Assembly (NCBI RefSeq): GCF_004801405.1
Contig: NZ_SSOB01000019.1
Location: forward strand, 91,022-155,021
Length of the DNA: 64,000 nt
Direction: 5' to 3'
DNA from: Cohnella fermenti
GTDB lineage: Bacteria; Bacillota; Bacilli; Paenibacillales; Paenibacillaceae
Shown: positions 17,672-25,400 of the stretch, piece after piece
Position numbering within the stretch: the stretch's first letter is position 1
How the letters are laid out: each line of letters begins with the position of its first letter
Notes under the pieces: model-generated
Database searches by the model: none
The model's input: the letters and a program-made list of their open reading frames with translations, nothing else
What the model was told of the DNA's origin: nothing
Position numbers and translations under genes: made by a program

Positions 17672-18502
17672 CTATTCGGCAAAATAATGTCCTTGCTCCA
17701 GATCGGCGAGGAGACCGGGCTGGACAGGCTTCCAGCCGAGCAGCGCCTTCGTCCCTTCGCTCGATCTTGCCAAGTCAAGCGACGCGACCATGCCCAGGAA
17801 ACCGAAGATCGCTTGCGCCTCCTCGCGCGGGATGCCGACTGCCGGCACGTCCAGGTGGCGGCCGATGACGGCGGCAATGTCGCGGAACGGAATGCCCTCG
17901 TCGTCCACGCCGTCCAGTCGCGAGCCTGCAGGCGCAGATTCTGCGGCGAGGCGGAACAGAACGGCCGCATCCAGGCGATGAATCGCCGGCCAACGGTTGG
18001 CGCCGTCTCCAATGTAAGCGGAAGAGCCTCTTGCCCGGGCGATCCAGATCAATTGCGGCACGAAGCCTTTATCTCCTTCCCCATGAACGGAAGGGGCAAG
18101 CGAGACGATCGACGCTCTCACGCCTCGTTCTACAAACGCCAGTGCGGCATCCTCCGATGCTTGGCCATTGGCATGGGCTGTGATAACAAGCGGTTTGCCG
18201 GAGCCCGCAAGCCCTTCTCCCATTGCTTCGATGGCGCGAAGATCGGTTGCCAGCGAAGCGGCGAAATTAGCGAAATCGTGAATAAAGGCCAGATGGATAA
18301 CGCCGTCCGAAGCGGCTGCGCAACTGCGCAGCAACTCCACATCCTCCAGCACGCCGTGAACCGACTCCGCCCCCAGCTTTTCCAACACTTGAGACCCGCC
18401 CTCCGAGCGAGTCAAACCGACTGCCTGATGACCTGCACCGATGAGCTCGCGGACAACGGCTGTTCCAATGTAACCTGTTGCACCTGTGACGAAAATACGC
18501 AT
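17672..18502 (-). CDS. NAD-dependent epimerase/dehydratase-like protein
   Basis: The protein has 276 residues with an AGGAGG-type site upstream. The N-terminal Rossmann motif TGATGYIG (6-13) places it in the extended or atypical SDR superfamily. A clear catalytic YxxxK is not evident, so it may act as an NAD(P)-sensing or quinone-reductase-like protein rather than a true epimerase. It is divergent from a MerR gene, and its promoter has the 19-bp spacer typical of MerR activation. The substrate is unknown. Confidence 0.85.
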   Translation of the reverse strand: MRIFVTGATGYIGTAVVRELIGAGHQAVGLTRSEGGSQVLEKLGAESVHGVLEDVELLRSCAAASDGVIHLAFIHDFANFAASLATDLRAIEAMGEGLAGSGKPLVITAHANGQASEDAALAFVERGVRASIVSLAPSVHGEGDKGFVPQLIWIARARGSSAYIGDGANRWPAIHRLDAAVLFRLAAESAPAGSRLDGVDDEGIPFRDIAAVIGRHLDVPAVGIPREEAQAIFGFLGMVASLDLARSSEGTKALLGWKPVQPGLLADLEQGHYFAE

Positions 18503-18545
18503 AATCGTTGACGCCTCCTTTAGTATTTGACGAAGAGATGACTCC

Positions 18546-18576
18546 AGTCTAAACTATGAAGTAAACTCTAAGGCAA
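18546..18576 (-). promoter_or_regulatory. MerR-type promoter, 19-bp spacer
   Basis: On the minus strand TTGCCT (18571-18576) and TAGACT (18546-18551) are 19 bp apart, the over-long spacing that MerR-family activators correct by twisting DNA. The spacer contains the dyad CTTAGAGTTTACTTCATAG, of the CTTRGAGT/ACTCYAAG type. It drives the epimerase-like gene and lies directly upstream of the divergent MerR gene. Confidence 0.75.
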
Positions 18577-18598
18577 GCGTTGGGAGACATGATTGCAT

Positions 18599-19015
18599 AT
18601 GAAAATTCAACAATTGGCAGACTTGATGGGTTTAACCCCGCACACCATTCGTTTCTATGAGAAGGAAGGCTTGCTGGACAGCAGGCATATTCAACGAGAG
18701 AAAAACAATTATCGCAACTACTCGGACGAAGCCATCGAGCGGTTAAAGCTGATTAAGAAATTCCAAGGCATCGGCTGCTCGTTGGCTGAGCTGAAGACGA
18801 TTCTGCAGGATCACGATTCGAACGAACGGACGAACCAAGAAGTCATCGAATGGATTGTTCAGAAGATCAATGAGATCGAACGCAAGAAGGACGAATACGA
18901 TCATATGCTTGTGACGCTGAATTGGATGCTGACCTACAGGAAGCTGCTGACTGAGAATCCGCCGCAAGCCGAAGCCATGATGGCGGAATTGCGTATTCGA
19001 ATGGGCCAGCAATGA
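18599..19015 (+). CDS. MerR-family transcriptional regulator
   Basis: The protein has 138 residues from ATG 18599. A TTG two codons earlier (18593) has better spacing from GGGAG and may be the real start. Residues 1-70 are the MerR winged helix (IQQLADLMGLTPHTIRFYEKEGLL), followed by a dimerisation coiled coil and a short C-terminal tail without an obvious metal-binding Cys pair. It is probably an AdhR/NmlR-like stress sensor that activates the divergent epimerase-like gene through the 19-bp-spacer promoter. Confidence 0.9.
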   Translation: MKIQQLADLMGLTPHTIRFYEKEGLLDSRHIQREKNNYRNYSDEAIERLKLIKKFQGIGCSLAELKTILQDHDSNERTNQEVIEWIVQKINEIERKKDEYDHMLVTLNWMLTYRKLLTENPPQAEAMMAELRIRMGQQ

Positions 19016-19061
19016 TCAGGAATAACCGACACCAAACGCCGCTTGCTTCAAGGCATCGCCG

Positions 19062-19703
19062 CTAAATTTTCCTCAATTCTTGCAGAATAGTCTCCGGGGC
19101 CAACCGCTGCATAAAGTCCGGATTCACGTAGGCGGAACGGATAATGCCGGATTCGTCGATCATAAAGGTGGAAGGAATCGGCAGAATCCAGCGATTCGTC
19201 GCGTTGTATTCCGCCAGGTTCATGCCAATCTGCTTCATAATGTTCTGGATATAATCCGGAACGTCGTAAAGGATATTATATAAAGCGGCCACAAGGCCGT
19301 TTGTGTCGCTAAGCACTTGGAAGGTCAGCGCTTCTTTCTCCTGATGGGAAAGCGTGTTGTCCGGGCTTTGCGGGCTGACGGCGATCAACTGGCCCCCAAG
19401 GGCTTCGATGTCCGGCAGAAGCTTCTGGTAGGCCTTAAGCTGGGAATTGCAGAACGGGCACCAACCGCCCCGGTAGAACGTCAAGACAACGGGCCCTCTG
19501 GACAGCTCATCATACAGGTTAACCGTCTCTCCCAACGCATTCTTGAGGGTAAAATCCTTGGCCTTCTCCCCTTCTTGCCGACCGTAAGCAATGCCGGACT
19601 CCTGCTGCTCCCGGATCTGACGGAACATCTCCATCTGAATCTCCATAGGGGTGTGCGCAATAAATTGCTGCTTGGCTTCGGCTAACGCTTGAGTTAATGA
19701 CAT
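19062..19703 (-). CDS. Peroxiredoxin-like thioredoxin-fold protein
   Basis: The protein has 213 residues from ATG 19703, with GAGGAGGAG upstream. It has an AhpC/TSA thioredoxin fold. YRGGWCPFC places Cys82 and Cys85 in a CxxC pair, as in the bacterial peroxiredoxin-like family that reduces peroxides with thioredoxin-type chemistry. An N-terminal helical extension of about 45 residues precedes the fold. It sits 55 bp after a TetR-family gene and is probably cotranscribed with it, so it is likely induced when that repressor is relieved. Confidence 0.88.
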   Translation of the reverse strand: MSLTQALAEAKQQFIAHTPMEIQMEMFRQIREQQESGIAYGRQEGEKAKDFTLKNALGETVNLYDELSRGPVVLTFYRGGWCPFCNSQLKAYQKLLPDIEALGGQLIAVSPQSPDNTLSHQEKEALTFQVLSDTNGLVAALYNILYDVPDYIQNIMKQIGMNLAEYNATNRWILPIPSTFMIDESGIIRSAYVNPDFMQRLAPETILQELRKI

Positions 19704-19758
19704 GTTCTTCTCCTCCTCGATCATGAATGCAATGCAATTATCGCCATCGCGGCCTTCA

Positions 19759-20346
19759 TCAGGAATGCGCGAAGGTTAGCCGCTCCAAGAGCGGTCCTGT
19801 CACAACGCCGAATATCTTCGGATCGTCATAGGCCCGCGCCGACAGCATCGCGCCGTGAATCGTTGCCATGAACGCTTCGGCCTCGGCACGAGGGGAACTC
19901 GCAAGTTGAAGCTGTCCGTTCCGCGCGCCGCGCTCCAGCACGGATGTCAGCCACCCGGACAGGAAGCGGAAGTGCGCCCGGACCTCCAGGCCAACTTCCT
20001 CGGGCAGGACGGGGAGCTGGCCGGCCAACAGAGCGCAGATGCATAACGGAGCGCTGGCGTCCGCGATGCAGGCTTCCCAGTAGCCGACGTAGATCCGAAG
20101 CTGCTCGAGCGGATCGGCAACCTGAAGTTCGATATTCCTCAGTCCCGCTTCAGCTTCTTCCCGATATCGCGCAACCAACGTACGAACCAGATCAACCTTG
20201 CTTGGAAAATGGTGGTGGATGCTCGCCTTGCGAATCCCAACCACATCGGCGATGTCTGCGTAGCTGAAGCCGTTGTAGCCGCCAGCGATGATCAGAGCAC
20301 GCGCACAGGACAGAATGCTGTCAGAGGTAGTAGGTAAATTGTTCAT
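19759..20346 (-). CDS. TetR-family regulator, possibly leaderless
   Basis: The protein has 195 residues. The N-terminal helix-turn-helix (YADIADVVGIRKASIHHHFPSKVDLV) is typical of TetR/AcrR repressors of the YxaF/LmrA type. The rest is a helical ligand domain containing LCICALLAGQLP. No Shine-Dalgarno sequence precedes ATG 20346. The -10 element ends only 7 bp before it, so the mRNA may begin at the start codon. A dyad inside the promoter spacer suggests autorepression of the TetR-peroxiredoxin operon. Confidence 0.9.
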   Translation of the reverse strand: MNNLPTTSDSILSCARALIIAGGYNGFSYADIADVVGIRKASIHHHFPSKVDLVRTLVARYREEAEAGLRNIELQVADPLEQLRIYVGYWEACIADASAPLCICALLAGQLPVLPEEVGLEVRAHFRFLSGWLTSVLERGARNGQLQLASSPRAEAEAFMATIHGAMLSARAYDDPKIFGVVTGPLLERLTFAHS

Positions 20347-20352
20347 GTTTAC

Positions 20353-20381
20353 AGTCTACCTTCTAGTAGGTAGAATGTCAA
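20353..20381 (-). promoter_or_regulatory. TetR promoter with operator dyad in spacer
   Basis: On the minus strand TTGACA (20376-20381) and TAGACT (20353-20358) are 17 bp apart. CTACCT-N6-AGGTAG (20356-20373) fills the spacer, which is the expected layout for an autoregulatory TetR operator. Initiation would fall at about 20346-20348, on or next to the start codon. Confidence 0.75.
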
Positions 20382-20410
20382 ATGGCGAACCAATTATAAC
20401 AAAACAATAT

Positions 20411-20443
20411 AGAAAAGAAGACGCCGATTCGCTCAGCGTCTTC
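20411..20443 (-). terminator. Intrinsic terminator of hflX
   Basis: On the minus strand GAAGACGC pairs with GCGTCTTC around an 11-nt loop and is followed by TTTTCT. It lies just beyond the hflX stop codon and separates hflX from the TetR promoter. Confidence 0.75.
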
Positions 20444-20457
20444 TCGTTGTTCGAGTG

Positions 20458-21753
20458 CTATTCCTTGGCCGCCGTCGGGAGAACGAGCCATTCCTTGTAC
20501 TTCTCGTAGTCCGCCCGCTTGCACTCCATCGTCAGGCGGGTGCCGCTCTCCTCGTATTCGATCGACTGGACGTGCGCGTTGTCGTTGAAGTACGACACGA
20601 GCCGGCCCTCCGAGAACGGAATCACGACTTCGCACTTCATGTAATCCCGGAAGATTCGCTCGCTCACAAGCGCGATCAATTCCTCCAGTCCCGCACCCTG
20701 CTTGGCGGAGAGATAAACCTTGTCCTCCTCGACCCGCGGGTATGCGCGCTCGGTCAGATCGGATTTATTGCAGGCGCAGATCATCGGGATGCCGTCTGCG
20801 CCAAGCTCCTCGAGGGTGGAGTTCGTTACTTCGATATGCCGCTCCCATTCCGGGTTGGACACGTCGACGACCTGAATGAGCAGATCGGCTTCGGCCACTT
20901 CCTCAAGAGTGGAACGGAAAGCCTTGACGAGATAGTGAGGGAGCTGACTGACGAAGCCGACCGTGTCGGTGAGCAGGAACGACTTGTTATCTTGCAGCTC
21001 GATGGCGCGAACCGATGTCTCCAGCGTGGCGAACAGCATGTCTTGGGCCAGCACCTGCTTGCCCGAGCCTTGCATGAAGCGGTGAAGCACCGCGTTCATG
21101 ACGCTGGACTTGCCGGCGTTGGTATACCCGACGAGACAGACGACGGGCACGCCGGTTTTGCGCCGTTGCTTGCGTTGCACCTGACGCTGGGCGACAAGCT
21201 TCTCGAGCTCGTGCTGAAGCGCGGCGATCCGATCTTCGATGCGCCGGCGATCAAGCTCCAGCTTGGTCTCCCCTGCGCCCCTGTTCTTCAGTCCGGAGCC
21301 GCCGCCTTGCCGCCCAAGCGACTCGCGCAGGCCGACGAGACGGGGCAGCATATATTGCAGCTTCGCGACCTCCACCTGCAATTGGGCTTCCCGGGTGCGG
21401 GCCCGTTCCGCGAAGATGTCGAGAATCAGGATCGTCCGGTCGATCACCCTCTTCTGCAAGGCGCTCTCCAGATTGCGGATCTGCGAAGGAGACAGCTCAT
21501 CGTTGAAAATAACGGTCGAGGCGTCGCTCCCCAGCGCGAGCGTGGACAGCTCGTCGATTTTGCCCGTGCCGAGGTAGTGCGAACTGTTGATCTTGGTTGC
21601 ATTCTGGGTCAGTTGGCCAACAACCTCGATGTTGCAGGCTTCCGCGAGATTGCCGAGCTCCTCCATCGAATAGGCGAAGTCCGGACGGTCATTCAAGTTC
21701 ACGCCGACGATGACGGCGCGGTTGTTCGGTTGTTCCATAGTCGTTTGTTCCAT
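20458..21753 (-). CDS. hflX: Ribosome-associated GTPase HflX
   Basis: The protein has 431 residues. ATG 21753 is chosen because GGGGAGG lies 7 nt upstream. The frame stays open for 60 more codons upstream through the leader RNA, but this extension is not HflX-like. It has the N-terminal HflX domain (GTGKIDELS), a coiled linker with the Gly-rich GRQGGGSGLKNRGAGETKLE loop, then the G domain: GYTNAGKS (G1), DTVGF (G3), NKSD (G4). HflX splits stalled or stressed ribosomes, and homologues give macrolide/lincosamide resistance. The structured leader with a uORF suggests induction by ribosome-targeting drugs. Confidence 0.95.
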   Translation of the reverse strand: MEQTTMEQPNNRAVIVGVNLNDRPDFAYSMEELGNLAEACNIEVVGQLTQNATKINSSHYLGTGKIDELSTLALGSDASTVIFNDELSPSQIRNLESALQKRVIDRTILILDIFAERARTREAQLQVEVAKLQYMLPRLVGLRESLGRQGGGSGLKNRGAGETKLELDRRRIEDRIAALQHELEKLVAQRQVQRKQRRKTGVPVVCLVGYTNAGKSSVMNAVLHRFMQGSGKQVLAQDMLFATLETSVRAIELQDNKSFLLTDTVGFVSQLPHYLVKAFRSTLEEVAEADLLIQVVDVSNPEWERHIEVTNSTLEELGADGIPMICACNKSDLTERAYPRVEEDKVYLSAKQGAGLEELIALVSERIFRDYMKCEVVIPFSEGRLVSYFNDNAHVQSIEYEESGTRLTMECKRADYEKYKEWLVLPTAAKE

Positions 21754-21789
21754 ATAGGGTCCTCCCCTTCGCAAATCGAAATTAGAGTA

Positions 21790-21822
21790 CAAAAAAACAC
21801 ACGGGCGCCACGGCCTGTGCGT
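21790..21822 (-). terminator. Intrinsic terminator within the hflX leader
   Basis: ACGCACAGGC pairs with GCCCGTGTGT, with one mismatch and one G-T pair, around a 6-nt loop and is followed by seven T residues. It lies only about 40 nt before the hflX start codon. It would end transcription before hflX unless the upstream leader refolds. Confidence 0.75.
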
Positions 21823-21958
21823 TCTGCGTACGGGAAAGAGGACTCCGGAACGGCGGCAAGAGTCCCCGATGCCGGGGATTCTCTTCCGCATATATAAGTC
21901 GCGTGGGACAGACTTATCCTGAGTCCTCTGCACACAGGCAGAGCCTTGGCGCTAACGA

Positions 21959-21997
21959 TTAGCCGCGCGAAGAACGAACTCGGATAAAATCAATCAC
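21959..21997 (-). CDS. uORF leader peptide MIDFIRVRSSRG
   Basis: The GTG start at 21997 lies 6 nt after GGAGGG. The 12-residue frame ends at TAA and reads MIDFIRVRSSRG. Arg6-Val7-Arg8 fits the +X+ nascent-chain motif at which macrolide-bound ribosomes are known to arrest. The stop codon sits inside a short hairpin at the head of the structured leader. A ribosome stalled here would cover the first stems and could free the anti-terminator. A TTG two codons upstream overlaps the ribosome site and is less likely. Confidence 0.65.
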   Translation of the reverse strand: MIDFIRVRSSRG

Positions 21998-22029
21998 ACG
22001 CAACCCTCCGTTCCAAATAAAGTAAAGCC

Positions 22030-22059
22030 ATTCTACCACGGGAAGCGCCGGAATTGCAA
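22030..22059 (-). promoter_or_regulatory. Promoter of the hflX leader
   Basis: On the minus strand TTGCAA (22054-22059) and TAGAAT (22030-22035) are separated by 18 bp. The start would fall near 22023, about 26 nt before the uORF GTG, leaving room for its GGAGGG ribosome site. Confidence 0.6.
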
Positions 22060-22104
22060 TCGGGGATTCCTCCGCCTACACGGTCGACTTTGCGTTTTTA
22101 GCTT

Positions 22105-22290
22105 TTGCGGGTTTTATATGGATTTTCACATTCATCGGCTTGAATTGGCGGCAATCGCGGCGGTTTATGCGGTTTTTAGCATACATCCAGCAACTCGGGC
22201 CAGAATTTTCTCTATGTATGCTATTTTTCACATAGAATCGTCCAACCTGCCCGTTATCGTGCTTCGCCAATGTGGTTTTTCGCATAAAAT
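22105..22290. repeat. Four-unit 51-bp module, copy 2
   Basis: Core positions CACAT 22127, AGCAT 22178, CACAT 22229 and CGCAT 22281 give spacings of 51, 51 and 52 bp, identical to copy 1. The third unit contains CTATGTATGCTATTTTTCA as in the other copies. It lies between the hflX promoter and the terminator of the next gene. Confidence 0.88.
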
Positions 22291-22337
22291 TCCGGCAGCC
22301 CCCGGCAGCGACAACATACAAGCGGCTCCTACATCGC

Positions 22338-22369
22338 AGAAAATCCCTGCATCACAATGACGCAGGGAT
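22338..22369 (-). terminator. Terminator of the RCC1/SLH gene
   Basis: On the minus strand ATCCCTGC pairs with GCAGGGAT around an 11-nt loop and is followed by TTTTCT. It lies about 40 bp beyond the stop codon at 22407. Confidence 0.65.
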
Positions 22370-22406
22370 CTCGTTCTTCGTTTGCTTCTGCCAATCAATC
22401 AACCAA

Positions 22407-25400
22407 TTAATCAATCACAAACTCCACGAACCTGCGCAGAATGGTCGAAGCCTCCGCACGAGTTGCGTTGCCGGCCGGGTCATAGCGATTGTTATCTTTG
22501 CCCTGCACGATGCCGGATTGCTGGATCGCCTTAACCGCCTCTCTGGCCCAGGCACTGATACGCGCTCCATCTGCGAAGGTGACGGCCTGCTTGTTGACAG
22601 GCAATGCATGCCCCGTCGCTTGGGCGAAGCGCGCCATCATCACCGCCATCTGCTCGCGGGTAATCGAGCTGTCGGGGCTGAAGAGGTTATTGCCCACACC
22701 CTGCACAATGTTGTTCTGCACCGCCCATTCGATGTAAGGCATGGCCGCGCTTGTGCCGGAGACATCGCTGAAGCTGCTCTGCGTATACCCGCTTACGTCC
22801 GCACCGGACAGCTTGCCCAGCGCCATCAGGAAGTCCCCGCGCGTGATTGCCGTGTTGGGCGAGAAGGTCGTTCCGCTAGTTCCGGCAATAAGCCCCAAGC
22901 TGACAACAAACGCAATGTCGTCCTTCGCCCAATGCATCGTCGTGTCGCTAAAGATTGGCGCCGGCGCCCGGTAACCCACTCCGTACGTGGACAGGCTGTT
23001 CCTGCTGAACGTCACCTCGTCGTTATCGTAACGGGAGTCGGTCAGTTGCTGCGGTTTGCCTGCCTTGTTTACGTACACGGCGAAGAGATTATCGGTCTTC
23101 TCTGCGGAGGCCGCCTTGTAGGCAATGCCCAGCGCAACCGTGCCCTTGCCGAAGTCGGTCACATATTCGCTCTTGCCGTTCTTCTCGTAGCTGACAGTGA
23201 GATCGTATACCGGTCGGCTGCCGATCAGCGCCTTGGCCGCATCGGACAGTTCGGTGACCGGATGGGCCGCAATCGCGACATCTCCAATCGCTTGACCCAC
23301 CATCGCCAGAATCGCTGCCTGATCGAACGAGAAGTTGACCAGCACGGTGCTTGCAGCGAAGAGTTTCACACCCTCCTGTTCCAGCAAGGCGAGGACTCCA
23401 TCCTCTACCTTCACGCTGAAGCCAACCGCTTCCGCACCGAACAGAACGTGGAATGCAATCCCGATGCCGTCAGCCGTATTTCCTTTGTTCCGAGCCTCGT
23501 TCTGCGCCGCCTCGATCATTGCCTTTACTTGCGACTCCGTGATGGTCGCCGAGGCAATGCCGTCCTTATCGACGGTCGCGATCAGATTGACGGAGGCGAT
23601 CGTCGGCTGACTCGGCTGCTTGTCGAGCGTGATTGTTGGCGTGGCTGGCGTGACTGGCGACGAGCCTCCCCCGCCACCGCCCGACGAACCGCTGTTCATC
23701 TGCCAATTGGCCGTAACGGTGACATTCTGAGCAATCATGGCAAAAGCAGTAGTTACGCTGCTGGCATCCAAGAAGGTTACACCGTCCGTCGATGTCCAGC
23801 CCTGGAAGCTGTAGCCGCTGCGAGTTCCTGCCTGTATGGAGACTGTGTCGCCGCTTGCATAGTCTCCACTGCCGCTTGCACCGTCACCGCCATCGTTTAC
23901 GGTCACGGTGTAGTTGGTTACCGGTGCAGGATCGGTTAACGTTATCGTCTGCTCCTCGCTCTTGAAGCTTGTTGCCGTCGCCTTGACGCGAACTTGGTAG
24001 GCTCCTGCTGCAAGACTATCGATCTCGGTGCCCGTTACATCCGTCCAAGTGCCGATCGACGACTTATATTCCATGTCGTCGGTGACGCCGGTAATCTTCC
24101 CCACTCCGCCGATTGTCGTCGGATTCACACCCGTCGCGGTCGGGGTTGCCGGTCTTGCCGGAACTACCAAATCCTGTGTCGCGCTATCTGTCGTGGTCGT
24201 CTCGTTGCCCTTCTTCACGATGGCGAGGGTCCGCCCCAGATAGCTCGCAACGTCCAGCTTGCCGCCAACCGGAGATACCGGCGAGCCGTCAATCGTATAG
24301 CTGCCGCCGCCGTCTTCGAAGCCGGTCAATTCCTCGTTCGCAAAGTCGATCTCAATTGCAGGCGTTGCTTCCATCCCCGCTGTATACGCCGTGATCGTTA
24401 TCGTCTGCTCCTCGCTCTTGAAGCTGGTCGCCGTTGCTTGGACGCGAACTTGGTAGGCTCCTGCTGCAAGACTATCGATCTCGGTGCCCGTTACATCCGT
24501 CCAAGTGCCCGTCGACGACTTGTACTCCATGTCCTCGGTGACGCCGGCAATACTACCTGTGCCGCCAATGGTCGTCGGATTCACGCCCGTCGCGGTCGGA
24601 GTTGCCGGCCTGGCCGGAACAACAAGATCCTGAGCCGCGCTATCCGTCGTAGTCGTCTCGTTGCCCTTCTTCACGATGGCAAGGGTCCGCCCCAGATAGC
24701 TCGCAACGTCCAGCTTGCCGCCAACCGGAGTCACCGGCACGCCGTCAATCGTGTAGCTGCCGCCGTCTTCGAAGCCGGTTAGCTCCTCGGTCGCATAGTC
24801 GATCTCAATTACAGGCGTTGCTTCCATCCCCGCTGTATACGCCGTGATGGTTATCGTCTGCTCCTCGCTCTTGAAGCTGGTCGCCGTCGCCTTGATGCGA
24901 ACTTGGTAGGTGCCCGCCGCCAAGCTCGTAATCTCGGTGCCCGCCACATCCGTCCAAGTGCCGGTCGACGACTTATATTCCATGTCGTCGGTGACGCCGG
25001 TAATCTTCCCCACTCCGCCGATTGTCGTCGGATTCACACCCGCCGCGGTCGGAGTTGCCGGCCTGACCGGAACAGGAAGCTCTTGCGCATCGCTATCGAC
25101 TGTGGTCGTCCCATCGCCAGCTTTTACAATGTTGAGTGTTTGCCCCAGATCAGCCTCTACAAGAGCAAGTTGGCCGCTGCCATCTGGAGTTACCGAATCG
25201 CCGTCGATCGTATAACTATCGCTCGCTCCCGTAGCGAAGCCTTTAAGCATCTCCGTCTCATAGTCGATCTCAATCGCAGGCGTCGATAATTTCGTTCTCG
25301 AATCGCTAATGTCAATATTCAGCGTCAGCTCATTACCTGTGCCGAACATGAAGGTCAGGCTTGTCGTGCCTGTCGACTGCTCAGCCAGGTAACTGCTCAG

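Larger units (their letters stand above)
21754..22023 (-). ncRNA. Structured attenuator leader of hflX
   Basis: The leader is about 270 nt, from the predicted start near 22023 to the hflX ATG. In order it has a 12-codon uORF, a GCTAA-TCG-TTAGC hairpin over the uORF stop, a CTCTGC/GCAGAG hairpin (21926-21943), ATAAGTC/GACTTAT, a strong AAGAG..TCCCCG-GCAT-CGGGGA..CTCTT stem and a terminator. AGAGGACTC (21921-21929) can instead pair with GAGTCCTCT (21837-21845), closing a multibranch structure and excluding the CTCTGC hairpin. GCCTGTG in that hairpin also complements the terminator's 5' arm. Such mutually exclusive pairings are the hallmark of attenuation. Confidence 0.7.

Noticed and set aside
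20455..21897. Plus-strand frame of 480 codons opposite hflX
   Set aside because: HflX motifs on the other strand are unambiguous. The plus frame is a codon-bias shadow.
21754..21933. HflX with a 60-residue N-terminal extension
   Set aside because: The frame is open, but it covers the terminator and stems of the leader, and the proper ribosome site is just before 21753.
21837..21945. A known metabolite riboswitch or T-box in the hflX leader
   Set aside because: I see no T-box AGGGTGG motif, no recognisable riboswitch core and an uncoupled gene function. The uORF model explains the features better.
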